A stretch of DNA of 64,000 nt from Granulicella mallensis MP5ACTX8 (GCF_000178955.2 NC_016631.1:682001-746000); one strand, 5' to 3'. Positions 41,501-50,505 are shown, counted from the stretch's first letter. The notes: generated from the sequence alone by a model not told the origin. Made by a program: numbers and translations.

Positions 41501-42718
41501 TTAGTTTGTGAAATCGACCGTGCGCCACTCGCTTAATGTCACCACGCCAGCCTTGTTCACACTCCATACGCGCCAACGATGGGGTTGCATGCCGACCCCG
41601 AACGGGGCTGGCATGTGATACGTGGGTGTGCCATCTAGGGAGTTCTTCACCCAGACGAGGACCGATGGTGACCACTCTTTGCGTGAAGGATCGGAAAATT
41701 GGGACTCGATTCCAAGCAGAACTCCGGGTGATCCTTCTTGCCGAAATGAGATCTCCGCTTTAGGAAAACGCGTCACCCGTTCGCCGTCAGCGGGAGCCAA
41801 TAAAGCGATGCTTGCGTTTCCTTGTGAGGCCTCATTGTTCAAACCTAGCATGTCGAACTTCGCAAGCATGTTCTCGGCTCTCGGCAAACTGTCATCTGGT
41901 TCCACCAGGAGTAGTTTCCACTTCGAATCTTCTTTCCGTAAGACCATGAACGAGTGGAGAACGCCGAAAACGCTTTCGCCTTGCACTTGAGTAGACAGTA
42001 CGACATAGGCCAACCGCGTATTGCCACCGATCTCTTCCACCGTCGGCGTATAACGCTGATTTTCGTCTTTCGGCATATTCAGTTGACGAACCCAATCCCA
42101 GTCGATGGGTGCGATCGCGGAGTCCAGTGTGTTCTTTAATGTTTGTGTTGGAGATGAAGAGAATCCCTGGATTGCCTCCTTTGCAATTGCGCTAATCTCT
42201 GCTTTATCAGAGAGCTTGAATAGCGGTGTCGCTGGTTTTATGGGACTCCAGTCGGGAGGTTGCTCCAGCCAGATCAGGAATGCATCAGCGGTACTGTGGT
42301 CTGGGGCGTCCTTTAATGCCGTCCACCAGCCTCTGTCGAGGTGAAAGGGCTTGCCTGCCATCTTTCGTACCTGCCCGGAAGCCAGCAACGGTCCTTCCTG
42401 TGCGTAGTTATCTGTAAACACAACGTCAGGTTGTGTGCCTTTTTGGCGCGCTGCCTCAAGTGCAGGCAAAAACGAGGCTCGCTGGAACGCCTGCCATTGC
42501 ACTTGTATGGCTGGATAGTCCTTCTTCAATTCCGCGACAATGGCATTGCCATCAAAGGGCTGCTCGCTGGACACCCAGAAGACGAGCTTTCCATGGCGCA
42601 ATGCCTCCGCTGAGGTTGACTGCGCGTCGCCGAGAACGGATGCACTCTGCTGAGCGAGAGCGGGCGCTATATTCCAACTCAGCACAACGCCCGCGAGTAG
42701 GCGTACAAAAGCTGTCAT
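41501..42718 (-). CDS. secreted composite protein: solute-binding-like N part and Ig-like C part
   Basis: 405 residues with a signal peptide (about 1-22, ending PALA-QQ). Residues 40-115 (LVFWVSSEQPFDGNAIVAEL, then KGTQPDVVFTDNYA) read like the start of an extracellular solute-binding protein. The middle (about 175-280) holds a compact alpha+beta region, LAYVVLSTQVQGESVFGVLH then FMVLRKEDSKWKLLLVEP, that looks NTF2/SnoaL-like. The C-terminal 110 residues (ALLAPADGERVTRFPKAEIS to WRTVDFTN) look like an Ig/Fn3 module. I do not recognise a named family. GGGAG six bases before the ATG at 42718 sets the start. Confidence 0.65.
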   Translation of the reverse strand: MTAFVRLLAGVVLSWNIAPALAQQSASVLGDAQSTSAEALRHGKLVFWVSSEQPFDGNAIVAELKKDYPAIQVQWQAFQRASFLPALEAARQKGTQPDVVFTDNYAQEGPLLASGQVRKMAGKPFHLDRGWWTALKDAPDHSTADAFLIWLEQPPDWSPIKPATPLFKLSDKAEISAIAKEAIQGFSSSPTQTLKNTLDSAIAPIDWDWVRQLNMPKDENQRYTPTVEEIGGNTRLAYVVLSTQVQGESVFGVLHSFMVLRKEDSKWKLLLVEPDDSLPRAENMLAKFDMLGLNNEASQGNASIALLAPADGERVTRFPKAEISFRQEGSPGVLLGIESQFSDPSRKEWSPSVLVWVKNSLDGTPTYHMPAPFGVGMQPHRWRVWSVNKAGVVTLSEWRTVDFTN

Positions 42719-42901
42719 GATCGACTCCCGCATGCCGGAATCATCATAAACCGGTTTTTGTTTTGTTTAACTCCCTTCGTTTTTGCTGAATATCTCATGG
42801 GACGAACGCGAGGGTGTGCCGCCTCTTGCACTCGGTTCGTGTACCGGCCAGATTCTTGCTGCCGCTGCGTCCGTTGCGTGAGCCGCGGCGTCCAATGGAC
42901 T

Positions 42902-43867
42902 ATGACCACACCGCTCGGTAACACCAAACAACTCGGCAACTCTGACCTTCACCTCACCGCGATCGGCTTTGGCGCCTGGGCCATCGGCGGAGGCGGGTGG
43001 CAGTACGGCTGGGGCGCGCAGGATGATCAGGATTCTATTGCCGCCATTCATCGCTCTCTCGACGCCGGTATCAACTGGATCGATACTGCTGCCGTCTATG
43101 GCCTCGGCCACTCGGAAGAGACGGTTGCGAAGGCCCTGAAGTCCACCAGCGCAAAGCCTTATGTCTTTACCAAGTCCTCCATGACCTGGGGTGAAGATCG
43201 CAAGATCGTGCAGACGATGAAGAAGATCCGCGAAGAGGTGGAGCAGAGCCTCCGCCGTCTGCAGGTGGAGGCCATCGACCTGTACCAGATTCATTGGCCG
43301 GTTCCTGACGAAGAGCTGGAAGAGGGCTGGACCACGATGGCCGAACTGCAGCGCGAGGGTAAGGTGCGTTGGATCGGCGTCTCCAACTTCAGCGTTGCCC
43401 AGATGGAGCGCGCTCTCAAGATCGCTCCGATTACGTCGCTGCAGCCGCCCTACTCCGCGATCAACCGTTCGGCTGAGCCGGAGATTCTGCCCTTCTGCCT
43501 GAAGCACGGCATCGGCGTCATCAACTACTCGCCGATGCACTCCGGCCTGCTCACCGGGGCGATGACCAAAGAGCGCGTCGCCCAGATGCCGGAGGACGAC
43601 TTCCGCCGCAACGCCAAGAACTACCAGGAGCCGCAACTCTCGCGCAATCTTGAGCTTGCGGAGCTCTTCAAAACCATTGGCAAGCGCCACAACGTCGAGG
43701 CAGGTGTCGTCGCGATTGCTTGGACGCTGTATAACCCCGCGATTACGGCGGCTATCGTCGGCGGGCGCAATGCGAAGCAGGTGGAAGGGGTTCTTCCGGC
43801 GGTGAACTTCCGTCTGTCCGAGGCTGAGTATGCCGAGGTTGGGGAGTTTTTGAAGGCGCGGTTTTAA
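42902..43867 (+). CDS. aldo/keto reductase
   Basis: 321 residues. NAD(P)H-dependent reductase of the AKR superfamily. DTAAVYGLGHSEE (catalytic Asp and Tyr), VFTKSSMTW (Lys) and YQIHWPVPD (His) form the tetrad; WIGVSNFS and ITAAIVGGRNAKQVEGVLPA are the later AKR blocks. The ATG at 42902 begins MTTPLGNTKQLGNSDLHLTA, the usual AKR start; upstream in-frame sequence is Cys/Arg-rich and not protein-like. Substrate unknown. The gene is divergent from the secreted composite protein. Confidence 0.9.
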   Translation: MTTPLGNTKQLGNSDLHLTAIGFGAWAIGGGGWQYGWGAQDDQDSIAAIHRSLDAGINWIDTAAVYGLGHSEETVAKALKSTSAKPYVFTKSSMTWGEDRKIVQTMKKIREEVEQSLRRLQVEAIDLYQIHWPVPDEELEEGWTTMAELQREGKVRWIGVSNFSVAQMERALKIAPITSLQPPYSAINRSAEPEILPFCLKHGIGVINYSPMHSGLLTGAMTKERVAQMPEDDFRRNAKNYQEPQLSRNLELAELFKTIGKRHNVEAGVVAIAWTLYNPAITAAIVGGRNAKQVEGVLPAVNFRLSEAEYAEVGEFLKARF

Positions 43868-43913
43868 GGGAAGGCTCGATCTATTCGGGGAGTGGTAGAT
43901 CGGGTCTTCTGCT

Positions 43914-44185
43914 TTTATTTTTCTGGTTGTCATTCCGAGCGTAGCGAGCGAACCTGCTGTCTCCCGTTTTTTGTTAATGTCGCCACAAACGTTGTGCGTC
44001 CAGAGGGATTCCTCGCTTTAACCCATGTGGCTCTGGGTAATACGAACGAAGAACGGGAGACAGCAGGTTCGCTCGCTGCGCTCGGAATGACAACCAGAAA
44101 AACAAAAGCAATGACAGAAGCAGAAGAGGCAGATTTCCTGCGGGAATGACAACAAGAAAGGCAAGGGCAAGGGGCAAAGGCAACC
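43914..44185. repeat. palindromic repeat family B (copy B1)
   Basis: TTCTGGTTGTCATTCCGAGC and CGAGCGAACCTGCTGTCTCC on the left match their inverses at 44048-44108. A further tail, CCTGCGGGAATGACAACAAG at 44140-44156, matches the alternative arm type seen in B2, making this copy a chimera. The rest of the gap to hppD (44186-44313) shows no gene. Confidence 0.8.
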
Positions 44186-44313
44186 ACAGCAATTGGGCGC
44201 ACCAGAAATTCATATCCATGCGCTAGCCAGAGTTGTCTGGGCTGGCATATCCTCACCTGTTGCGCCGGATGCATCTTATTAGGAGCATGCCGGCGCACCA
44301 CGGAGAGACCACC

Positions 44314-45447
44314 ATGAGCACTACCCTCGCCCCAGTCCCCGAAACCACACAGCAGCGCGAAGACTTTCTGCCCCTGCGCGGCACCGATCATGTCGAGTTC
44401 TTCGTCGGTAATGCGCGGCAGGCGGCGTACTTCTATCGCTCGGCGTTTGGGATGAAGCTCGTTGCCTATGCCGGACCCGAGACCGGACGCCGCGATCGTG
44501 CGTCGTACGTTGTGCAGCAGGGCAAGGTGCGCTTTGTGCTGACTACGCCGCTGCGTCCCAACACCGAGATCGCGGAACACATCGCAAAGCATGGCGACGG
44601 CGTGCGCTCGATTGCGCTGTGGGTCGATGATGCCCGCAAGTCGTGGGAAGAGACGACCAAGCGCGGCGCGCGCAGCGTCGAGGAGCCGCAGGTACTGGAA
44701 GATGAGCATGGCCGCGCGGTGGTGTCGAGCATCGCCGCTTATGGCGATACGCTGCATACCTTCGTCGAGCGTGGCGACTACACAGGGCCGTTTCTGCCCG
44801 GCTATCGTGCGGTGATGGATGATGTCGTGGCACGGCCCGTGGGGCTGCTGCACATCGATCATTGCGTCGGCAACGTGGGCTGGAACTCGATGAACGACTG
44901 GGTGAAGTTCTACGAAGACGTGATGGGCTTCGGGCTGTATCAGCACTTCGACGACAGCGATATCTCGACCGAGTACTCGGCGCTGATGTCGAAGGTGATG
45001 GCCAACGGCAACGGCTACGTAAAGTTCCCGATCAACGAGCCGGCCGAGGGCAAGCGCAAGTCGCAGATCGAAGAGTATCTCGACTTCTACGGCGGCCCTG
45101 GAGTTCAACACATCGCGCTCGCGACCAACGACATCCTCGATACGGTCTCGCGGCTGAAGCAGCAGGGCGTGGAGTTTCTTACCGTTCCGCACTCGTACTA
45201 CACGGAGCTGCAGGGGCGTGTCGGCAAGATCGATGAACCGACCGATGATCTGGAGCGGCTGGGCATCCTGGTCGATCGTGACAATGAGGGCTACATGCTG
45301 CAGATCTTCACGCGCCCGGTCGAGGACCGTCCCACAGTGTTCTACGAGATCATTCAGCGCAAGGGAAGCCGCAGCTTCGGCAAGGGAAACTTCAAGGCGT
45401 TGTTTGAAGCGATCGAGCGCGAACAGGCCAGCCGCGGAAATCTGTAG
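44314..45447 (+). CDS. hppD: 4-hydroxyphenylpyruvate dioxygenase
   Basis: 377 residues. Converts 4-hydroxyphenylpyruvate to homogentisate with O2 and Fe(II) in tyrosine catabolism. Two VOC-type halves; iron ligands are the His in LLHIDHCVGNV, the His in PGVQHIALATNDI and the Glu in PTVFYEIIQRKG near the C terminus, with the GKGNFKALFEAIEREQ tail that closes the active site. GGAGAG seven bases before the ATG at 44314 sets the start. Followed by a hairpin and a convergent small gene. Confidence 0.96.
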   Translation: MSTTLAPVPETTQQREDFLPLRGTDHVEFFVGNARQAAYFYRSAFGMKLVAYAGPETGRRDRASYVVQQGKVRFVLTTPLRPNTEIAEHIAKHGDGVRSIALWVDDARKSWEETTKRGARSVEEPQVLEDEHGRAVVSSIAAYGDTLHTFVERGDYTGPFLPGYRAVMDDVVARPVGLLHIDHCVGNVGWNSMNDWVKFYEDVMGFGLYQHFDDSDISTEYSALMSKVMANGNGYVKFPINEPAEGKRKSQIEEYLDFYGGPGVQHIALATNDILDTVSRLKQQGVEFLTVPHSYYTELQGRVGKIDEPTDDLERLGILVDRDNEGYMLQIFTRPVEDRPTVFYEIIQRKGSRSFGKGNFKALFEAIEREQASRGNL

Positions 45448-45454
45448 TGATACG

Positions 45455-45492
45455 CAGTGCCCCATGGCGATGATCGCCATGGGGAAGCACTG
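45455..45492. terminator. terminator-like hairpin between hppD and the DUF3861 gene
   Basis: CAGTGCCCCATGGCG and its near-perfect inverse CGCCATGGGGAAGCACTG enclose an ATGAT loop just after the hppD stop. There is no T run, so the role is uncertain. Confidence 0.5.
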
Positions 45493-45502
45493 TAGTGTGG
45501 CG

Positions 45503-45811
45503 CTATGGTTTTGTAGTGTTGCTGACCGGCTCAAGACTCTTGAGCTGTTGAGTGAAGTTACGAATCGGTAGCACCAGGGGCGCGAACAACGGATCTTTTC
45601 TCTTTTCGAGAACGATCTCGCCCAGGAGTTTGAGCCCAATCGCCAGCGATGCCGATCTGTCCATGTCGAGGAGACGTTTTGCCCGAATCGCCTTCACGAT
45701 CTCGAGCAGAGGATCGTGATTGTCGGCGCAGAACTGCAGACTCTCTTCCTCCTGACGATGGCTCTGAAGTGGGCCGAGCTTTTCAATGGTGATCCGGTAA
45801 CGATAAGACAT
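45503..45811 (-). CDS. small DUF3861-like protein
   Basis: 102 residues, soluble. It starts YRYRITIEKLGPLQSH; the strand-rich start, the FCADNHDPLLEIVKAIRAK helix and the following GLKLLGEIVLEKRKDPLF fit DUF3861, a family of unknown function. A strong AGGAGGAGAG ribosome site precedes the ATG. It is followed 62 bases upstream on the same strand by an SDR gene, so it may be the last gene of that unit. Confidence 0.7.
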   Translation of the reverse strand: MSYRYRITIEKLGPLQSHRQEEESLQFCADNHDPLLEIVKAIRAKRLLDMDRSASLAIGLKLLGEIVLEKRKDPLFAPLVLPIRNFTQQLKSLEPVSNTTKP

Positions 45812-45873
45812 CTCTCCTCCTGACGACAGGTATGCGTGAACGTCCAGAGACCTGGAAGCAGGCCAGCGTTTGC

Positions 45874-46785
45874 TTAGGGCTTGTTCCCATGGACCCTGGT
45901 GGGCCTAAGAAGATCCTTAAGGCCAATGCTGTGCAGGAACTCCACGCGTATGCGATCGGCGACAGCGTTCACTACCTGCGCGCCGTCATCGGCTGGATCG
46001 ATGTGTACGCGAAAGGGGCGTGTGCCGAAGGGCATGTCCACGACCTGCACGATGGCTTGTGCGACCTCGATGACATCAGCCCCCTCAGGAGAAACACTCT
46101 GCAGGCCAGCCATGATCTCCTTGTCGAGTCCAGCGGTTGGCCCCTTGTCGTATTCGGCCAATCGCTCTTTGTCGTTCGGATGTCCCGCATGGGCGAAGTG
46201 ATTGGTGCCCGAGGTATAGGCTCCGGGAACGATGATGGAGGTCTCGATGTTCCAGCGAGCGAGCTCTCCCGCGTAGCTTACGGCCATGGCATCCATACCG
46301 GCCTTGGCCGCAAAGTAAGGCGCGAGATACGGAGGCGTGCCGCCGCGCGTGCTCGTGCTCCCGATCCAAAGTACGAGGCCGGTGCCTTGCTTGCGAAGCA
46401 CCGGCAGAGCAGCGCGGTTGACGCGCTGGGTGCTCAGGACGTTGATGTCATAGAGCTGCGCGAGCTGCTCCGGTGTGAAGGATTCGGCTGGCCCGAAGAC
46501 CATGTGGCCGGCATTATGAATCACGACATCGAGCCGGCCCTGCTCCGCGACGATGGTCTGCAGGCTCTTGTCCACAGAGTCCTGGGACTGCACATCCATC
46601 TCGACGGCCCGCAGGTCCGCATGGTTTTCGGCTGCGAACCTACGGACCTCTTCTACCTGTGGGGCGTTCCGACCTGTTGTCTCACGCATGCCGGCATACA
46701 CGGTATGACCGGCCTTTGCCAGCTCGCGGGCGGTCAGTGCGCCGAATCCGCTGGATGCTCCTGTAATTACGATTACGCTTTTCAT
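45874..46785 (-). CDS. short-chain dehydrogenase/reductase
   Basis: 303 residues. TGASSGFGALTARELA near 7-22 is the NAD(P)-binding motif, HNAGHMVFG the NAG block, IGSTST the catalytic Ser, and YFAAK the Tyr-Lys pair. The long C-terminal extension (about 50 residues) resembles the retinol-dehydrogenase-like SDR group. Substrate unknown. GAGGAG precedes the ATG. It lies 46 bases downstream of a second SDR; both are divergent from a LysR gene. Confidence 0.88.
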   Translation of the reverse strand: MKSVIVITGASSGFGALTARELAKAGHTVYAGMRETTGRNAPQVEEVRRFAAENHADLRAVEMDVQSQDSVDKSLQTIVAEQGRLDVVIHNAGHMVFGPAESFTPEQLAQLYDINVLSTQRVNRAALPVLRKQGTGLVLWIGSTSTRGGTPPYLAPYFAAKAGMDAMAVSYAGELARWNIETSIIVPGAYTSGTNHFAHAGHPNDKERLAEYDKGPTAGLDKEIMAGLQSVSPEGADVIEVAQAIVQVVDMPFGTRPFRVHIDPADDGAQVVNAVADRIRVEFLHSIGLKDLLRPTRVHGNKP

Positions 46786-46831
46786 AACCTCACTCCTCTA
46801 AGTTGCATTTGCGTTTGTGTGGCGAGTTCTA

Positions 46832-47563
46832 TCAGTACGCGAAGCCGCCGTTGACCTTGAGAATCTGCGAATTGACCCATCCGCCGTCCGGTCCTGCGAG
46901 GAACGACACCACGTTGGAGATGTCCTGCGGCTCGCCGAGGCGCTGCAGCGGAGAGAGGTTGCGCAGCCGCGCGATGTCCTCTTCGCTCTTGCCGTTGAGG
47001 AAGAGCTCCGTGCCTGTAGGTCCGGGGGCTACTCCATTCACCGTGATGTTGCGTCCGGCCAACTCGTTCGCGAGAACGTGGATCAGGCCTTCGACACCCG
47101 CCTTCGCCGCGATATACGCGCCATAGGTAGGAAAGGACTTCAGCAGCACGCTGCTGGAGAAGGCAATGATGCGGCCGCCTTCGGCGATGTATTGTGCCGC
47201 CTGAGAGAAGACCAGGAAGGTGCCGCGCAGATTGGTCTGGATCGTTTTGTCGAAGAGCTCGAGATCGCCCTTCGCGATGGGTGAGAGCTCCATGATGCCT
47301 GCGTTATTCACGACGACATCAATCTGCCCGTACTGCTTCTTGGTCGCTGCGAACAGGTTCTGCACATCTTCGGGCTTCGAGATGTCGGCTTGCAGTGCGA
47401 CTGCTGTGCCGCCTTCCGCGACGATCTCGCTAACGACTTCCTGAGCTTTGCTTTCGCTGCCTGCATAGTTCACAACGACAGAAAAACCGTCCTTTGCAAG
47501 ACGCTTGGCAATCACTCGACCAATTCCACGTGATGCCCCGGTTACGATTGCTATCTTTGCCAT
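46832..47563 (-). CDS. short-chain dehydrogenase/reductase (FabG-like)
   Basis: 243 residues, classical SDR length. TGASRGIGRVIAKRLA at the N terminus, NNAGIMELSP, FSSSVLL (Ser), YIAAK (Tyr, Lys) and the C-terminal VNGGFAY that ends the fold. NADP preference is suggested by the Arg after TGAS. Substrate unknown. AAAGGAG precedes the ATG. First gene of a two-SDR unit, 92 bases from a divergent LysR regulator. Confidence 0.9.
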   Translation of the reverse strand: MAKIAIVTGASRGIGRVIAKRLAKDGFSVVVNYAGSESKAQEVVSEIVAEGGTAVALQADISKPEDVQNLFAATKKQYGQIDVVVNNAGIMELSPIAKGDLELFDKTIQTNLRGTFLVFSQAAQYIAEGGRIIAFSSSVLLKSFPTYGAYIAAKAGVEGLIHVLANELAGRNITVNGVAPGPTGTELFLNGKSEEDIARLRNLSPLQRLGEPQDISNVVSFLAGPDGGWVNSQILKVNGGFAY

Positions 47564-47655
47564 GACTTTCTCCTTTGCGTCGCTTTCCGCAACGCTTAGG
47601 AACCATCTGACGCCGCTACCGGGTATAAGTCCAATGCATAGTGCTAATATCCTTT

Positions 47656-48576
47656 ATGCGTCTGACACAACTGCGTCAAGCCGATCTCAATCTGTTAGTG
47701 GTATTCGCCGTCATGGCGGAAGAGCGCAATGTCTCAAGGGCGGCTGCGAGGCTGCTCCTGAGCCAACCTGCGGTAAGCCGTGCGCTGCAGCGCCTGCGAG
47801 AGCTGTTTCACGACGATCTTCTGGTCAGGACAGCCACATCCTATGAACTGACACCGCAGGGGCTGCGGCTGATGCAGGAGCTGGAAGTCATGCTGCCTCG
47901 GCTGGATCGCCTGATCAGTGGAGGCGAGTTCGATCCGGCAAAAGAAGTTGCGCGCTTCCGCATCGCCGTGACCGACTCTGCCGCCACTGTTTTTTCACCT
48001 CTCCTGTGCCGCGAGGTTTTGCCTGCTGCGGGGAAGGTGGCCTTCGAACTGATGGGATGGCGCTCCGATCGATTTGAAGCCCTGGCCCGCGGCAGCCTCG
48101 ACCTGGTTCTCGATGCCGACGAGGTGAAGATTCCATCCCCGTTACAGCGGCTGGAACTGTACGAGGAGGAGTTTGTCTGCGTGGTATCGGCCAGCCGCGG
48201 CCGCGGAGAGAAACTTACGTTGGAGCAATATCTGGACGGGGAGCATATCGGCGTGAGTACGTTGGGGGACTCACAAACCATTCCGGACGACAGGCTGGCG
48301 GCTCTCGGACACAAGCGAAATGTAGTCGTGCAGGTCCCTTATTTCTCCGCTGCGATGCATTCCATTCCCCAGACGAAGCTGATCGCAACTGTCCCTCGCA
48401 GGTTCGCGCAGGCCTACGCCAGGGATCGCCGCATCAAGCTTCTCGTTCCGCCTGAGCCGATGCACTCTTTCAAGTATGTGATGGTCTGGCATCCCAGGGT
48501 GAACACGGATGCGGCGCATATCTGGCTAAGGAAGACGATCCAGACGCTTGGGCGTTCGCTGTCTGAACAGAAGTGA
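47656..48576 (+). CDS. LysR-type transcriptional regulator
   Basis: About 306 residues. The N-terminal winged helix (LNLLVVFAVMAEERNVSRAA and then LLLSQPAVSRALQRLRELF, DDLLVR, LTPQG) is followed by a linker helix and a periplasmic-binding-like effector domain from about 90. LysR proteins usually control the divergent gene next to them, so the two SDR genes are its likely targets. The ATG at 47656 gives MRLTQLRQADLN; a GTG at 47641 would add five residues. No obvious ribosome site. Confidence 0.92.
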   Translation: MRLTQLRQADLNLLVVFAVMAEERNVSRAAARLLLSQPAVSRALQRLRELFHDDLLVRTATSYELTPQGLRLMQELEVMLPRLDRLISGGEFDPAKEVARFRIAVTDSAATVFSPLLCREVLPAAGKVAFELMGWRSDRFEALARGSLDLVLDADEVKIPSPLQRLELYEEEFVCVVSASRGRGEKLTLEQYLDGEHIGVSTLGDSQTIPDDRLAALGHKRNVVVQVPYFSAAMHSIPQTKLIATVPRRFAQAYARDRRIKLLVPPEPMHSFKYVMVWHPRVNTDAAHIWLRKTIQTLGRSLSEQK

Positions 48577-48594
48577 GCTAGCTGTTCCCCTGTT

Positions 48595-48770
48595 TCTTGT
48601 TTTTGCTTTTCTTGTTGTCATTCCCGCAGGGAATCTGCTTCCTCCCGTTTTTAACGGGTGCCAGTGCAGACTACGCTCCCTTGGTTGTCGCCCTCATCTT
48701 CTGGGCAGTACGAACGAAGAACGGGAGACAGCAGATTCCCTGCGGGAATGACAACAAGAAAGACAAAGCC
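48595..48770. repeat. palindromic repeat family B (copy B2)
   Basis: Left TTCTTGTTGTCATTCCCGCA and GGGAATCTGCTTCCTCCCG match the inverted right end AGCAGATTCCCTGCGGGAAT and GACAACAAGAAAGACAAAG. The outer arms differ from B1/B3 but change on both sides together. Confidence 0.8.
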
Positions 48771-48772
48771 GT

Positions 48773-49309
48773 CTATTGCGAACTGGCGATCTCGTGGTCC
48801 AGTTCCGCGAGTTGCGGGGGATCCAGCTCCTTGCGAATCTGCAGCAGGAGGTGGGCGTTGGCCTTCTCCAGATCGGCGCGGGCCTGGGCTACGCGGTCGA
48901 TCTGCGCGAAGACTTTGTTCTCATCCTGTAGATCTTCGCGGGACATCGAACCGAATCGCTGCTGCTCGTTCTGCAGGTTGTTGTAGAGCGAAAGCAGATT
49001 GTCCTTGCTGGAGTTGAAGAGATCGTCCATTCGTTTCTGCTGCTCGGGACGCAGGTCGAGTTTTTTAACGGTCTTCTTGTCGTCCCAGAAGCGGCCGGGT
49101 GGCGCAAGCATAGGCCCACGGTGGATGGTCTGACTCCCCGCGGAGGGCGCAAGCCCGCGATCGCCCATGCGGCCTCCCATACCCATCATGCCGCCCCTGG
49201 CGCCGCCACGGCCCTGCGCGTGCGCCTGGGAGGCACTGAGCAGGACCATGCAGGCAAGCAGCATGAAGCCGGCGAGCATGAGATGCCGAAGATGACGGAG
49301 CGAGGTCAA
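48773..49309 (-). CDS. Spy/CpxP-like periplasmic protein
   Basis: 178 residues with a signal peptide (about 1-32, LMLAGFMLLACMVLLSASQA then HA-Q). A Gly/Met/Arg-rich stretch (GRGGARGGMMGMGGRMG, possible metal binding) is followed by helices with LDLRPEQQKRMDDLFNSSK and LEKANAHLLLQIRKELDPPQ, the LTxxQ-type helices of Spy/CpxP and heavy-metal-resistance sensors. Probably a periplasmic chaperone or stress sensor. TTG start with AAGGA seven bases before it. It is the third gene of an ECF sigma/anti-sigma unit, 21 bases after the anti-sigma stop. Confidence 0.75.
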   Translation of the reverse strand: MTSLRHLRHLMLAGFMLLACMVLLSASQAHAQGRGGARGGMMGMGGRMGDRGLAPSAGSQTIHRGPMLAPPGRFWDDKKTVKKLDLRPEQQKRMDDLFNSSKDNLLSLYNNLQNEQQRFGSMSREDLQDENKVFAQIDRVAQARADLEKANAHLLLQIRKELDPPQLAELDHEIASSQ

Positions 49310-49330
49310 GAGCGATCCTTCAACCCTAAA

Positions 49331-49927
49331 TCAATTTAGTTCTGTGAGGGGCGCTGCCTGCTGGTGGCCGTCTGCAGGCTGTAGCGAGTAGGCGTCGGCA
49401 GGCGATTCGACGGGATTATCCAGAGCCTGATTGATGTTCTGGAGCATCTGGTTATCGCGGGCAATCTGCTCGTCCTGTTCGTTATCCGCGACGTCAGTCG
49501 CAGTGGCCTGGGGTGCAGCGGAGCCCTGCTTCATTGCGGCTGATAGAGCCGGAGCCGAAACCGCTGCTACTTCTGCCGTTGAAGATCCGGCTCTATGCCC
49601 GGTTGATTCCGGGGCAAACTGTAGCTCGCTTTTCGTCAGCGGGATAGCAAGACCGATCAGCAGGGCGGCGGTTGCGGTTGCCGCCAGGGCTGCGCGACGC
49701 TTCCAGGTCATGGAACCAGCCGTCGAAGACCGTAGCGGCAGGGTGGCCGACTGGCGCTCGCTCCAGGAGAGGGTGACAGCTTTGAAGCGAGTAATCGGTA
49801 CCCTGGCTTCGGACACACGCTGACGGCAATGTCCGCATTCGGAGAGGTGGGCCGTTATCCCGGCGGCAGGCGCGCCGATCAACACACTGTCTATCTCCCT
49901 CTCGGAGAGGTGAGGGGTGGAGTTCAT
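49331..49927 (-). CDS. membrane anti-sigma factor (zf-HC2)
   Basis: 198 residues. HLSECGHCRQRV near 27-38 is the HxxxCxxC zinc motif. One TM helix lies at about 78-96 (ALAATATAALLIGLAIPL). The C-terminal part is Ala/Gln/Asp-rich, low complexity and probably disordered. It should bind the ECF sigma encoded upstream. The ATG overlaps the sigma TGA in ATGA, and GGAGG precedes it, so the upstream open frame to 50149 is not the gene start. Confidence 0.85.
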   Translation of the reverse strand: MNSTPHLSEREIDSVLIGAPAAGITAHLSECGHCRQRVSEARVPITRFKAVTLSWSERQSATLPLRSSTAGSMTWKRRAALAATATAALLIGLAIPLTKSELQFAPESTGHRAGSSTAEVAAVSAPALSAAMKQGSAAPQATATDVADNEQDEQIARDNQMLQNINQALDNPVESPADAYSLQPADGHQQAAPLTELN

Positions 49928-50505
49928 CGTGAACCTCCAACCTGGGCCCGCACGGACTTCAGCGCCCGATGGAGGTGCGTCTTCACCGTGTTGAGCGGCA
50001 TGTGGATGGCCGCGGCGATCTCGGCCAGTTCCATGTCTTCGGCAAAGCGCATAAGGAAGATGCTGCGCTGGTTGACGGAGAGGTGTTCGAGCGCGGCCTG
50101 TACCTGCCGGGTCTGCTCCTTGATCAGGATGCGTGATTCGGCGGAGCACTCTTTGCTGGGGAGAAAGTTTGCGGCCTCGTTGACATCGATTGCGGTCGCT
50201 CGCGCCTGTCGCCAGAATCGGAACTTCTGCAGCCGCTGCTGGTCACGGATGAGGTTCATGGCGATGCTGGTCAGCCAGGTGTTGACCGCGCAGTCGCCAC
50301 GGAAAGTGGCGCGGCCGTTGTAGGCCTTGAGGAAACAGTCCTGCGTGATGGACTCCGCGAGATCCGCGTCGCCGATGGCGAAGGTTACGAAGCGCAGCAG
50401 GCGTGGGCGATAGGTCCGCACCAGGGCATCGATATCGTCAAGCTCCGAGCCAGTGCGCTCGGGAGCTTCCACATTCGTCAAGGTCGCGTTGAGAGCTAGC
50501 TGCAT
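49924..50505 (-). CDS. ECF RNA polymerase sigma factor
   Basis: 193 residues. Region 2 has LVRTYRPRLLRFVTFAIGDA then AESITQDCFLKAYNGRATFR and NTWLTSIAMNLIRDQQR. Region 4 has LEHLSVNQRSIFLMRFAEDM and LAEIAAAIHMPLNTVKTHLH. A ~45-residue linker separates them. It is translationally coupled to its anti-sigma and followed by a Spy-like gene, so an envelope-stress regulon is the natural inference. Confidence 0.92.
   Translation of the reverse strand: MQLALNATLTNVEAPERTGSELDDIDALVRTYRPRLLRFVTFAIGDADLAESITQDCFLKAYNGRATFRGDCAVNTWLTSIAMNLIRDQQRLQKFRFWRQARATAIDVNEAANFLPSKECSAESRILIKEQTRQVQAALEHLSVNQRSIFLMRFAEDMELAEIAAAIHMPLNTVKTHLHRALKSVRAQVGGSR

Noticed and set aside
49928..50149. Upstream extension of the second anti-sigma gene
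   Set aside because: It is a shadow of the sigma gene; a GGAGG and the ATGA overlap fix the start at 49927.
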